Assembly: GCA_010031785.1 (NCBI GenBank)
Contig: RGZA01000008.1
Span: forward strand, 1-32,850
Source: Alphaproteobacteria bacterium
Lineage (GTDB): Bacteria > Pseudomonadota > Alphaproteobacteria > UBA9219 > RGZA01
Direction of reading: 5' to 3'
DNA: 32,850 nt
Shown here: positions 1 through 11,210 of the stretch, piece after piece
Layout: every line of letters starts with the position of its first letter
Position numbering within the stretch: the first letter of the stretch is position 1
Made by a program: the position numbers and the translations under genes
The notes under the pieces: model-generated
What the model saw: only the letters and a program-made list of their open reading frames with translations
Database searches by the model: none
Told to the model about the DNA's origin: nothing

Positions 1-293
1 TGCCCACCAATCACCAGCAATTCACGGCTTTCCAGATACGCCCCGCTCATAGCAGTAATAATATTAGTAAGGCCTGGACCCGCTGTCACAAGCGCAAACG
101 CACGTTCATTTTTTTTTGTTTCATTAAAATATTCAACCGCGATGCCTGCCGCCACTTCATGCACGACTGGCACCATCTTCATCTTGCGGCTGCAGGATTC
201 CAGAATATGCATGATATTCCCGCCAGCAAGAAAAAAGCAGGTTGTATACCCTGCATCAACAAGCCAGTCAGCCAATAAATCGCTATATTTCAT
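1..293 (-). CDS. ThDP-dependent enzyme, N-terminal part (acetolactate synthase-like)
   Basis: This is the first 97 residues of a thiamine-diphosphate enzyme whose 3' part lies beyond the window edge. The visible part is the pyrimidine-binding (PYR) domain. It has a conserved HEVAAGIAVEY block whose Glu would activate the ThDP cofactor, then TAGPGLTNIITAMSGAYLES, typical of the IlvB/acetolactate synthase superfamily. ThDP enzymes of this type make or break C-C bonds next to a carbonyl. The start at 293 (ATG) lies 15 bases after the stop of the cyclase gene, so the gene is last in the visible four-gene operon. A housekeeping IlvB seems unlikely because the neighbours are a sugar-type cyclase, an SDR and an aldolase. 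Substrate unknown; IolD-like diketone hydrolase, IlvB-like carboligase and decarboxylase are all possible. Confidence 0.8.
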   Translation of the reverse strand, partial: MKYSDLLADWLVDAGYTTCFFLAGGNIMHILESCSRKMKMVPVVHEVAAGIAVEYFNETKKNERAFALVTAGPGLTNIITAMSGAYLESRELLVIGG

Positions 294-308
294 TATCTGT
301 TCCTAACG

Positions 309-1409
309 TCAGGCAGCCATACGTTTTTTACGAAGAACATTTAAAATCTGTTCCATCGCTGCAGTCAGATGCGCACGGCTTGCATCATCTTTTGGCAATG
401 CTTTTAATTGCACGCTGCCATCAGCTGCAACAATAACCACGCGATACCCATCGGCCTTGTGTTTTTTATCCGATGAAAAACGGTCAAACAAGTCACTTGC
501 AGTAACGCCCTGCAATACATCGGGTAAATCGGTGACGAGCGCGAGAAGGTCTTGGATGTGCTCTCGCAGTACTGCAACCTGTGGCTGGCCCTCATAACGC
601 GCACCCAGCCGTTCTTCGAGCGCAAGCGCACATAACATCCCGATGCCAACCGCAATGCCATGGCTTACACGGTAATGCGATGCACCCTCCAGCGCGTGAC
701 CAAAGGTATGGCCAAAATTAAGTAATAGCCGTTCGGCCTTATCAAACTCGTCAATTTCAATAAACCATTTTTTGGCAGCGAGCGATGTAGCAATAACGCC
801 TGCAACATGGGCCTCACTCATAGTATGAGAGGGGTTATTGGCAAGATAAGCCTTCCAACTATCTGGCCCACGGCAATAACAGATTTTTGCTGCCTCAATA
901 AGGCCTGCTGCAATTTGTTCTGAAGATAATGTTTTTACAAAACTCGGGTCAATCACAACGCGACGCGGCGGATTGAAGGTGCCAACAATGTTTTTATATT
1001 CGCCGACATTGATCGATGATTTTCCACCAATGCAACTATCCGCCATACCGAGCAAGGTGGTTGGCATATAAATCCATTCAAGGCCGCGCATATAAATGGC
1101 AGCGCAAAAGGCAGATACATCCTGCACAATGCCACCGCCCACTGCGAGCAACAGCGTATCGCGCATGGTGCCTGCCTTGCGCAATTGCGTGATGATATCG
1201 GGAATGGCGGAAAGATTTTTTACGGTTTCATCCGAATGCAATGCAATCGCATGCACACCGGCTTCTTTGAAATCCCACGCAAAGCGTTCATCGCAGATGG
1301 CGATGAGTTTTTTGCCTTCGCTCATAAATTGGCGATAGAGCCCTGATGCGATATCCACATCATAACTGCCAGTAGAAGAAGAGATAGAAAAGTTAGACGA
1401 TACGGACAT
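309..1409 (-). CDS. 3-dehydroquinate synthase-fold sugar cyclase
   Basis: A 366-residue member of the dehydroquinate synthase superfamily, NAD- and metal-dependent enzymes that cyclise phosphorylated keto-sugars. Visible motifs are GGGIVQD (about 91-97), PTTLLGMADSCIGGKSSIN (about 116-134), IEAAK with metal ligand E172, and NFGHTFGHALE followed by SHG, giving likely metal ligands H234 and H250. True AroB normally has GGGVxGDxxGF, DSSVGGKTGVN and HGEAV. Here these read GGGIVQDVSAF, DSCIGGKSSIN and HGIAV, so the protein resembles the specialised cyclases (2-deoxy-scyllo-inosose or valiolone synthase-like) more than shikimate-pathway AroB. ATG 1409 was chosen over an upstream in-frame start at 1499 because alignable sequence begins there; it overlaps the SDR gene by 17 bases. 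AroB itself cannot be fully excluded. Confidence 0.8.
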   Translation of the reverse strand: MSVSSNFSISSSTGSYDVDIASGLYRQFMSEGKKLIAICDERFAWDFKEAGVHAIALHSDETVKNLSAIPDIITQLRKAGTMRDTLLLAVGGGIVQDVSAFCAAIYMRGLEWIYMPTTLLGMADSCIGGKSSINVGEYKNIVGTFNPPRRVVIDPSFVKTLSSEQIAAGLIEAAKICYCRGPDSWKAYLANNPSHTMSEAHVAGVIATSLAAKKWFIEIDEFDKAERLLLNFGHTFGHALEGASHYRVSHGIAVGIGMLCALALEERLGARYEGQPQVAVLREHIQDLLALVTDLPDVLQGVTASDLFDRFSSDKKHKADGYRVVIVAADGSVQLKALPKDDASRAHLTAAMEQILNVLRKKRMAA

Positions 1410-2154
1410 GGCTATACCCAAGATCAGAAGCGATAAATTGGCCCGTAATACCGGTATTATTGGCAGAACATAAATGGAATACCAGGTTAGATACATCATC
1501 GAGTTTGGGCATGCGATTGAATTTTGTGGCGCCAGCCAATTGCTTGATCTGCTCGATACTCAGATTACGCTGCGTCATCGGTGTATCAAGCGCCCCTGGT
1601 AATACCGCATTAATCAAATGACCATCAACCGCGAGATCAGCGGCAGCTGATAATACAAGACCCTGCAAAGCCGATTTGGTGATGCAATAGGAATATTTAT
1701 TCTGCCGCGCAATGTTCTGCCAGATGGAACTGATCACACATAAGCGCGATGCATTATTAAGCAGTTTACGCTGTAAAAGGATTTGCAGGGTAACGACAAT
1801 AAACAGGCAATTGGCGCGATAGAGTTCGATGTGCTTTGCAATATCAACATCATATGCGCTGTCATTCAGGTTAGCGCCTTGTGCCCAGCATACTGCAGAA
1901 TAGGGTGCATGCGCATTAAGCGCCGCGCCATCAAACCCTTCTTCAAACGGATCAAGCGCCACCCATGTAACACCGGGAACAGGGGGCGTTGCTGGCACGG
2001 TGCGACCTGTAGCAATTACATGCCATCCTTGTTCACCGAATTTTTCTACTAGGGAATTACCAATCGCACCCGCGCCACCAAATAAAAGCAGTCGCGGGGC
2101 TTTGGTTAAATCATGCTGAGACATATCGTGTTCAAGCATTGTGCTGTTTGACAC
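1393..2154 (-). CDS. Short-chain dehydrogenase/reductase
   Basis: An SDR-family NAD(P)-dependent oxidoreductase of up to 253 residues. An N-terminal Rossmann motif GGAGAIG lies at about 26-32, the catalytic Ser in VISSIW at about 142-143, and the YxxxK pair in YSYCITK (Y156, K160). The position after YxxxK reads SALQG, as in classical SDRs. Codon 1 at 2154 is GTG, with in-frame ATGs at codons 6 and 11. An AAGGG stretch sits only three bases before the GTG, so the ATG at 2139 is equally plausible. The gene follows the aldolase gene by 9 bases and overlaps the cyclase gene, so all are cotranscribed. It probably reduces or oxidises a keto intermediate of the cluster's pathway; the substrate cannot be read from sequence. 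Confidence 0.85.
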   Translation of the reverse strand: MSNSTMLEHDMSQHDLTKAPRLLLFGGAGAIGNSLVEKFGEQGWHVIATGRTVPATPPVPGVTWVALDPFEEGFDGAALNAHAPYSAVCWAQGANLNDSAYDVDIAKHIELYRANCLFIVVTLQILLQRKLLNNASRLCVISSIWQNIARQNKYSYCITKSALQGLVLSAAADLAVDGHLINAVLPGALDTPMTQRNLSIEQIKQLAGATKFNRMPKLDDVSNLVFHLCSANNTGITGQFIASDLGYSHVRIV

Positions 2155-2163
2155 AGCCCTTGA

Positions 2164-3003
2164 TTATGATGCAAGTGCAATAGCAGGCCTGCCTTGTGCT
2201 TCGGCTTCAGCTTGCAGAACATGCCAGCGCTTTTCAAGCATATCGATGCGCTTTGCATCTTCACGTTGAATAGCACCATAATATTCGCGCTTGTTAAGCA
2301 ACCATAGCAATTCAAAATGCACGGCATTGAGAAGGCCAGCTTCGATATCCTGCTGCTCAATCGCTTCGCCATCAAAGATCACCTTGCGCGTTTCAAAGCG
2401 GGTCAGCTTGACTGCATTTACCTGGCGCAGGGCAGAAATTGCATCCATCGACACGCCACCGCCAACAACGATATCAAGGTTCTTTTGCTTGCACACCCGG
2501 GCAGTTTCAAGAATGTAATCGGTTACTTGCTGGTCATTAATGCCATCGCGTGACAGACCTTTGGAAAGCGAGAAGTCAACGCGGCCAAAAACGATACCAT
2601 TAGAACCATTTGGCTTGCGCGCTTCATCAGCCATTGCTTCAAGGTGGCTGTAAGCAGTTTCAGTTTCAAGATTGAACAGGAAGTCAGTGTCCTCTTGTTC
2701 ATCTGCTGAATAAACTTTATTCTTTGAATCAATAAATTTGGTGAGCGCATAAACCGTTTCAACCATTGGCGCGATGATGTAATCAACGCCGAGCTGCTTG
2801 CTTTCTAGCAAATCGCGCATCGCTTCGCAGCCGCCGATTTTCAAACCGATTTTTACGTTCGCCTTGCGCGCAATTTCAATAAGGCGAAGAAGCTCTTCAA
2901 CGCGTGTACCTTCTGCCTCGAATTCCGCTTTCACAGCGAGGTAACCGTAATTGTCACGGCCCTTTTTCAGAATATCGAGCATTTGGCGTTCAAGCTTGTT
3001 CAT
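2164..3003 (-). CDS. HpcH/HpaI-type aldolase (citrate lyase beta-like)
   Basis: A 279-residue TIM-barrel protein of the HpcH/HpaI aldolase/citrate lyase beta superfamily, which cleaves or forms C-C bonds with pyruvate-like or acyl-CoA donors using a divalent metal. Diagnostic segments are [15 protein letters not shown] (about 51-65), the Glu-bearing [10 protein letters not shown] (about 79-87) and [14 protein letters not shown] (about 137-150), with the Glu and Asp in the expected metal-ligand positions. The start ATG at 3003 follows a GAGGAAAATT ribosome site. An in-frame extension to 3099 has no family similarity and runs into the AT-rich promoter region. It is the first gene of the cluster, consistent with the enzyme supplying or consuming a chain-extended keto acid. 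The exact reaction is unknown. Confidence 0.8.
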   Translation of the reverse strand: MNKLERQMLDILKKGRDNYGYLAVKAEFEAEGTRVEELLRLIEIARKANVKIGLKIGGCEAMRDLLESKQLGVDYIIAPMVETVYALTKFIDSKNKVYSADEQEDTDFLFNLETETAYSHLEAMADEARKPNGSNGIVFGRVDFSLSKGLSRDGINDQQVTDYILETARVCKQKNLDIVVGGGVSMDAISALRQVNAVKLTRFETRKVIFDGEAIEQQDIEAGLLNAVHFELLWLLNKREYYGAIQREDAKRIDMLEKRWHVLQAEAEAQGRPAIALAS

Positions 3004-3137
3004 AATTTTCCTCGCGAAAATGAATAAAGGGCATCGGTGCTCACAGCACATGCAATACCAACATAGTGCTTTTATAGTCCAGCATAGTTTGGCAGTCAAA
3101 ACAAAATAAGGGAGAAATGAAAAATTGCCTTTTTAAT

Positions 3138-3165
3138 ATTAATACTTAACAGATGCAGTATTAAT
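3138..3165. promoter_or_regulatory. Perfect 9-bp inverted repeat, candidate operator
   Basis: ATTAATACT at 3138-3146 and AGTATTAAT at 3157-3165 form a perfect inverted repeat with a 10-base spacer, giving 19 bases centre to centre. That is close to two helical turns and suits a dimeric regulator. It lies in the 227-bp divergent spacer between the aldolase operon and the FkbM gene, and could serve both. No known regulator can be named. Confidence 0.4.
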
Positions 3166-3230
3166 GAAGGGAATCATCTCCAATCATTAATAGTATTTTA
3201 TGCTCCCTTTATATCGCTTAGGCTGGCCTT

Positions 3231-3938
3231 ATGAAGTTCGAATATGGCTATTATTTTCCGGATGATGAGTTGCATTTCCAGCCTTTTCTGGAAGGCAGTG
3301 AATACCAGATCGTGCAGCGTGAGATGGGCATCGGGGTGTGCCGCGCCTTAAATGTCCCCTTTCGCTGTGCCGTTGATATTGGCGCGCATGTTGGATTATG
3401 GGCAAAACCGTTAGCGGGCCTTTTTGACAAGGTGATCTGTTTTGAGCCGCGTCTTGAAAACTTTGCCTGCCTTGAGAAAAACATGGCGGGACTGGCCTGC
3501 GATCTTTTTCCATTTGGACTATCGGACCGCGAAGCAACCATGACCTTTCATATGCCAAGCGACATTTGCAATAGCGGTGCTGGATCACTGGAACCATTTG
3601 CCGATGCATCCACTCAAAGCATGGTGAAGGTTAGGCCCCTTGATAATATGCATATTCCTGAAATCAATTTTATCAAGATTGATGTGCAAGGCTGGGAAGC
3701 GCAGGTGCTGATCGGCGGCCATGAAACCTTGCAACGCAACGCACCGGTTATCCTGTGCGAAAATCACCCGCAGCGCAGCACACTGGTCGAGCAGTTTGCA
3801 GCACTGGGTTATGAAAAAATTCTGCGCGTTGTTAAGGAAGATATTTTTGTGCCGCATGCGCTATTAACGCCTGCCACGCGGCAAGCGATCATGCATTATT
3901 TCAATGAACGCAGGGCTTTCTTTGAAGGTTTGATGTAA
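3231..3938 (+). CDS. FkbM-family methyltransferase
   Basis: A 235-residue class I SAM-dependent methyltransferase of the FkbM family, which usually O-methylates sugars or polyketides. The SAM-binding motif I is CAVDIGAHVGLWAKP (about 47-60). An acidic residue follows in ICFEPRLENF, and the FkbM signature INFIKIDVQGWEAQVLIGG is followed by PVILCENHP. The start ATG at 3231 has an AGG about eight bases upstream. It is divergent from the four-gene cyclase/ThDP cluster and shares its intergenic region. By inference it may decorate the same surface sugar, although FkbM enzymes also occur alone. No signal peptide or membrane segment is visible, so it is cytoplasmic. Confidence 0.88.
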   Translation: MKFEYGYYFPDDELHFQPFLEGSEYQIVQREMGIGVCRALNVPFRCAVDIGAHVGLWAKPLAGLFDKVICFEPRLENFACLEKNMAGLACDLFPFGLSDREATMTFHMPSDICNSGAGSLEPFADASTQSMVKVRPLDNMHIPEINFIKIDVQGWEAQVLIGGHETLQRNAPVILCENHPQRSTLVEQFAALGYEKILRVVKEDIFVPHALLTPATRQAIMHYFNERRAFFEGLM

Positions 3939-3983
3939 TTATGTCTATAGCACCGCATTGATTTTTTTGACAGATTACAGCGC

Positions 3984-4691
3984 ATGATCAGACTTTTTAT
4001 CCAACATTCCCTTTTTGCCAACGCATCCATCCCTTTGGATGAGAAACAGAGTCATTACCTCAAACATGTCATGCGTCAGAAGGATGGTGATGCGGTTCTA
4101 CTCTTTAATGGCATGGATGGGGAATGGCGCGGTGTTCTCACACTTACCAAAAAACATGTGCTTGTGAATTTGCAGCACCAGACCCGGATGCAAACGCATG
4201 AGAAACTGCTGAGCCTTATTTTTGCGCCGATCAAGCGCGGTCATGGCGATATGGTAATTGAAAAAGCCAGCGAGCTTGGGGCAACCGCGCTTTATCCCAT
4301 TATTACTGATCACACGGTTGTAGCGCGTATTCCCATTGATCGTTATCAGACCATCGGCATGGAGGCCGCCGAACAATGTGAACGTCTGTCAGTGCCTACT
4401 ATTGTTGAAGCGCAAAAGCTCGATCTGTTTTTAAAAAACTGGGACAGCACCAAGCCAATTATCTTATGTGCCGAACAAGGGGATGCAGCGCCCATTGCTG
4501 ATGTTATTACACGAAGCGCACTCTCTGAATACGCCGTGATGATTGGCCCTGAGGGTGGTTTCACTGAAAAGGAATTTGCCATGCTGCGCAGCCTTCCTTT
4601 TATTATCCCCGTAACGCTGGGACCACGCATTTTACGCGCTGATACAGCCGCCATTGCAGCAATCAGCCTCATTCAGGCGCTGAGGAAATAA
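3984..4691 (+). CDS. rsmE: 16S rRNA (uracil-1498-N3)-methyltransferase RsmE
   Basis: RsmE methylates N3 of U1498 in helix 44 of 16S rRNA in the assembled 30S subunit. The 235-residue protein has the small N-terminal PUA-like domain (SHYLKHVMRQKDGDAVLLFN) followed by a SPOUT methyltransferase domain. The knotted SAM site is visible as IGPEGGFTEKEF and LGPRILRADTAAIAAISLIQ near the C-terminus, and IKRGHGDMVIEKASELGA is the family's central block. Length matches the family (about 240). It lies 45 bases after the FkbM gene and 74 bases before gshA on the same strand. The rsmE-gshA order is common in alphaproteobacteria from general knowledge. Confidence 0.95.
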   Translation: MIRLFIQHSLFANASIPLDEKQSHYLKHVMRQKDGDAVLLFNGMDGEWRGVLTLTKKHVLVNLQHQTRMQTHEKLLSLIFAPIKRGHGDMVIEKASELGATALYPIITDHTVVARIPIDRYQTIGMEAAEQCERLSVPTIVEAQKLDLFLKNWDSTKPIILCAEQGDAAPIADVITRSALSEYAVMIGPEGGFTEKEFAMLRSLPFIIPVTLGPRILRADTAAIAAISLIQALRK

Positions 4692-4719
4692 TATTTAAGA
4701 GGATGATTTTCCAGATCCG

Positions 4720-4737
4720 CACCCTATATATAGGGTG
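4720..4737. promoter_or_regulatory. Perfect 18-bp palindrome upstream of gshA
   Basis: CACCCTATA at 4720-4728 is followed directly by TATAGGGTG at 4729-4737, an uninterrupted 18-base palindrome 28 bases before the gshA start. With no loop it makes a poor transcription terminator for rsmE. A repressor or activator operator for gshA fits better. The TATATATA centre could also overlap a -10 element. The binding protein is unknown. Confidence 0.45.
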
Positions 4738-4765
4738 ATCATTAATCCATTTTATCATATGAAGC

Positions 4766-6121
4766 ATGACGATTTCTTCCCCATTACCAGATACGATTAT
4801 CGAGAATAAAGCACAGCTGGTGCGTTATTTTGAAAGCGGAGCCAAGCCAAAAAACGGGTTTCTTATCGGGACCGAACATGAAAAATTTGTCCTTGATACA
4901 ACAACGAAACAGATTGTGCCTTATGAGGGTATCAAGATGCTGCTGCAAGGTATGCAGCGCTTTGGCTATCAGCCAATGATGGAAGGACCTGTTCTAACTG
5001 GCCTATCGCGCGGTGAGGCAAGCATCACCATTGAACCTGCAGGACAGTTTGAGCTTTCAGGCGCGCGCCTTACCAATCTCCATGAAATGAGCGATGAGCT
5101 TGATCAGCATATTGCAGAAAGCACGCAAATAGCTAATGAGCTTGGCTTTCGGTTTATGCCCATTGGCTATCACCCAACAGCACGCATCAACGAATTACCA
5201 TGGATGCCAAAACGCCGCTATGAAATCATGCGCAACTACATGCCAAAGGTTGGCACGCGCGGTCTTGAAATGATGCAGCTCACCTGTGCAACCCAGGTCA
5301 ATCTGGATTTCCTTGATGAGCACGACATGGTGCGCAAAATGCGCGTGGGCCTTGCATTGCAACCGATTGTTGCAGCCTTGTTTTCTAACTCGCCCTTTAA
5401 AAATGGCGAGCTTTCAGGGCAGCTTTCCACGCGCTATGGCGTGTGGGCCGATGTTGATCCTGCCCGCTGTGGTGGATTGTCTTTTGCTTTTGACGATGGG
5501 TTTGGCTTTGAGCGCTATGTCGATTATAGCCTTGATGTACCGATGTATTTTGTCTATCGCGATGGCACCTATATTGACTGCACCGGCCAATCCTTCCGCG
5601 ATTTTATGACAGGAAAGCTTCCGGCCTTTATGGGGCAAAAGCCGCGCATGGCAGATTATATCAATCACCTCACAACGCTTTTTCCCGATGTGCGCTTGCG
5701 CACTTATATTGAAATGCGCGGTGCAGATGTTGGTAACTCAGCGATGATCAAAGCGCTGGCCGCCCTATGGGTTGGCCTACTCTATGATGACAGCGCACTT
5801 AATCAGGCGGAAAGTTTGATAAAAGAATGGAGCATTGAGCAGATCACCGCGATGCGCCGCGATGTTGCGCGTTTTGGTATGAGTGTGATGGTTGACAAGC
5901 AAAGCGGCTTTGAAATCGCGCGCCATATTATCAATCTGGCAAAAGCAGGTTTGCAGCGCCGAAGTGTGCGCAATGCGGGTGGCGCAGATGAAAGCCGTTA
6001 TCTGGATGTACTTCTAACGCTGATGAAGCTTGAACAAACCAGCGCGGAATATCTGATCGGGCTTTATCAGGAAGTATGGGGTGAGGATATTAGCCCTGTA
6101 TTTGATACGGTTATACTTTAA
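4766..6121 (+). CDS. gshA: Glutamate-cysteine ligase
   Basis: Catalyses the first and rate-limiting step of glutathione synthesis, the ATP-dependent joining of L-glutamate and L-cysteine, in the cytoplasm. The 451-residue protein belongs to the GCS2/plant-alphaproteobacterial type: FESGAKPKNGFLIGTEHEKF near the N-terminus (the acidic EHE metal-binding motif), GEASITIEPAGQFELSGARL, and the conserved MQLTCATQVNLDF block. Length agrees with this type (about 450-460). The start ATG at 4766 follows the palindrome described above. Its 3' end overlaps the convergent FTR1 gene by 11 bases. The cysE-cysK operon elsewhere in the window would supply its cysteine. The gene implies that glutathione is this organism's low-molecular-weight thiol. 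Confidence 0.95.
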   Translation: MTISSPLPDTIIENKAQLVRYFESGAKPKNGFLIGTEHEKFVLDTTTKQIVPYEGIKMLLQGMQRFGYQPMMEGPVLTGLSRGEASITIEPAGQFELSGARLTNLHEMSDELDQHIAESTQIANELGFRFMPIGYHPTARINELPWMPKRRYEIMRNYMPKVGTRGLEMMQLTCATQVNLDFLDEHDMVRKMRVGLALQPIVAALFSNSPFKNGELSGQLSTRYGVWADVDPARCGGLSFAFDDGFGFERYVDYSLDVPMYFVYRDGTYIDCTGQSFRDFMTGKLPAFMGQKPRMADYINHLTTLFPDVRLRTYIEMRGADVGNSAMIKALAALWVGLLYDDSALNQAESLIKEWSIEQITAMRRDVARFGMSVMVDKQSGFEIARHIINLAKAGLQRRSVRNAGGADESRYLDVLLTLMKLEQTSAEYLIGLYQEVWGEDISPVFDTVIL

Positions 6122-6923
6122 CGACCGCGGGCTTTTTCTGCATATAGAGCAATGCACTGATACAGGTCACCGTCACCCCATAAAACACCAGTTGCATGGC
6201 GTTGGGCTGAGCAATGTAGCCCACTAGGGCAGATAATAATTGCCCTGGCACGCTCGTTTCTGGCAAGAGTGCGCTGCTATCCCAAACCCGATCATAGAGA
6301 GATGGAATAAATCCGGCTTGAATTAGTTTGTCTGAGCCACGCGCAGCCATCCCGGCAGCAATGAGGATCAGCACGATGTTCGTGGTTGAAAAAAGATGCT
6401 TAAGCGACAACTTTACGAATCCGGCATAGAGGAATGCGCCGATGAGAACACCCGTAAATAACCCAAGCACAAAGCCTACTGCGACATCCTGCTGTGCGCC
6501 GGATGCCATCATACCTTGCACAAAAAGCACCACTTCGGAGCCTTCGCGCAGTACAGCCAAGGCTACAACGATGGCCAAAGCGAGCAACGGTTTTTTACCT
6601 GCTACTACCGCCGCACCGATATCCTTCATCTCATGCACCATTTCACGCCCATGGCTTTGCATCCAGATCACATGCCAGGCAAGTAGTCCAACGACGGTAA
6701 ACATGATACCAGCGTGCAACAATTCCTGACCATTTCCTGCAAAAGCATTCGAAAGCTGTGCTGTAAAGAAGGCAACAATCCATGACCCAATGCAGCCAGC
6801 AGCAACCCCACCGCCAATCATGGCTAACCGGTTATGCACACCTCTTGTTGCGGCCAAAATAACCGAAACAATTAGAGCAGCTTCCAATACTTCACGAAAA
6901 ACAATAACCGCAATCCCAAGCAT
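6111..6923 (-). CDS. FTR1-family iron permease
   Basis: A 270-residue polytopic inner-membrane protein of the OFeT/FTR1 (EfeU) family, which imports iron after oxidation of Fe2+ by a partner. Both signature REXXE motifs are present: REVLE at 10-14 in the first helix and REGSE at 126-130 in a later helix. About seven hydrophobic segments can be read. The start ATG follows an AGGAAAA ribosome site, 12 bases after the stop of the cupredoxin gene, so the two form an operon. No EfeB peroxidase, P19 protein or ferredoxin (FtrD) gene is adjacent, so the system is minimal or its parts lie elsewhere. The 3' end overlaps gshA by 11 bases. Confidence 0.93.
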   Translation of the reverse strand: MLGIAVIVFREVLEAALIVSVILAATRGVHNRLAMIGGGVAAGCIGSWIVAFFTAQLSNAFAGNGQELLHAGIMFTVVGLLAWHVIWMQSHGREMVHEMKDIGAAVVAGKKPLLALAIVVALAVLREGSEVVLFVQGMMASGAQQDVAVGFVLGLFTGVLIGAFLYAGFVKLSLKHLFSTTNIVLILIAAGMAARGSDKLIQAGFIPSLYDRVWDSSALLPETSVPGQLLSALVGYIAQPNAMQLVFYGVTVTCISALLYMQKKPAVVKV

Positions 6924-6935
6924 CCGTTTTCCTGC

Positions 6936-7316
6936 TTATTTAACAGTAATCGTGCCGTGCGCGGTTTTTTCATTATATTCACCAGCAAATTTATAAATAC
7001 CTGGCTTTAACCGGCCAACATTGATTGTTGCGGTTGCGCCTGCAGCAATTACTTTTTCGCGGTGCAGATCATGGCTTTCAAATTCTTCCGGGGTTGCATC
7101 GCTATTGGTAACCACGAGTGCAATTTTCTTATCAGCAGGCACTTCAATCGCTGAAGGCTCAAACACATGATTTTTCAATGTCACGGTAACCGATTGCACT
7201 GCTTCTGCGGATGCGTCAACCTTGGCGGCATCATTGGCAAATGATTTTCCAGCAAGCACAATTCCAAACACCATTGCAACAACGACTGTTACATATACTC
7301 TCACCCCATTTTTCAT
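6936..7316 (-). CDS. Periplasmic cupredoxin-domain protein of the FTR1 system
   Basis: A 126-residue exported protein. Residues 1 to about 27 form a signal peptide (basic start, hydrophobic VVVAMVFGIVLAG core, SFA cleavage site). The rest is a single cupredoxin domain of EfeO/FtrB type: VTLKNHVFEPSAIEVPADKKIALVVTNSD, the typical PEEFESHDLHREKVI segment and a glycine-rich GIYKFAGEYNEKTAHG end. There is no Cys, so this is not a classical type 1 copper site. His, Glu and Asp residues of the FESHDLH block are the likely metal ligands. It probably binds or oxidises Fe2+ and passes it to the FTR1 permease encoded next. An AAGGA ribosome site precedes ATG 7316. Confidence 0.88.
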   Translation of the reverse strand: MKNGVRVYVTVVVAMVFGIVLAGKSFANDAAKVDASAEAVQSVTVTLKNHVFEPSAIEVPADKKIALVVTNSDATPEEFESHDLHREKVIAAGATATINVGRLKPGIYKFAGEYNEKTAHGTITVK

Positions 7317-7347
7317 TTCTTGATCCTTATTGTAGAATTGCTCTGTC

Positions 7348-7366
7348 GTTAATTATCACTCGCATT
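7348..7366 (-). promoter_or_regulatory. Possible Fur/Mur-like box of the iron uptake operon
   Basis: Read on the minus strand, this 19-mer (AATGCGAGTGATAATTAAC) resembles the GATAATGATAATCATTATC-type Fur box, especially in GTGATAATTA. It lies 32-50 bases before the cupredoxin start and downstream of the predicted -10. Iron repression would fit the operon's function. The match is imperfect and other alphaproteobacterial iron regulators (Irr, RirA) use different motifs. Confidence 0.3.
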
Positions 7367-7398
7367 TTGTCTTTTATGCGATGCATCCTGATGTCGCT

Positions 7399-7427
7399 AT
7401 TATATAGACATGCACCATCAGTTGCAA
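7399..7427 (-). promoter_or_regulatory. Sigma70-type promoter of the cupredoxin-FTR1 operon
   Basis: On the minus strand a -35 TTGCAA (7422-7427) and a consensus -10 TATAAT (7399-7404) are separated by exactly 17 bases. Transcription would start near 7392, leaving a leader of about 75 bases before ATG 7316. The region upstream (7428-7460) is very AT-rich and could act as an UP element or regulator site. Confidence 0.65.
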
Positions 7428-7468
7428 GTAATTCTTAATATCATTAATAATACTTAAGCCTTTGATTT

Positions 7469-7483
7469 ATCAATACTATTGAT
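7469..7483. repeat. 7-bp inverted repeat after gyrB
   Basis: ATCAATA (7469-7475) and TATTGAT (7477-7483) are perfect inverted copies around one base, two bases beyond the gyrB stop. The stem is AT-only and the loop too small for a good terminator, so it may be an operator or a weak transcript end. Confidence 0.3.
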
Positions 7484-7485
7484 GG

Positions 7486-11210
<3,725 letters not shown>

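Noticed and set aside
309-1409. Straight annotation of the cyclase as shikimate AroB
   Set aside because: Several AroB signature positions differ (GGGIVQD, DSCIGGKSSIN, HGIAV) and the operon is not aromatic biosynthesis. Kept as a possibility only.
7426-7458. AT-rich run with repeated TTAA as a CtrA site
   Set aside because: TTAA motifs here are spaced 5 and 6 bases apart, not 7, so they do not match the CtrA box.
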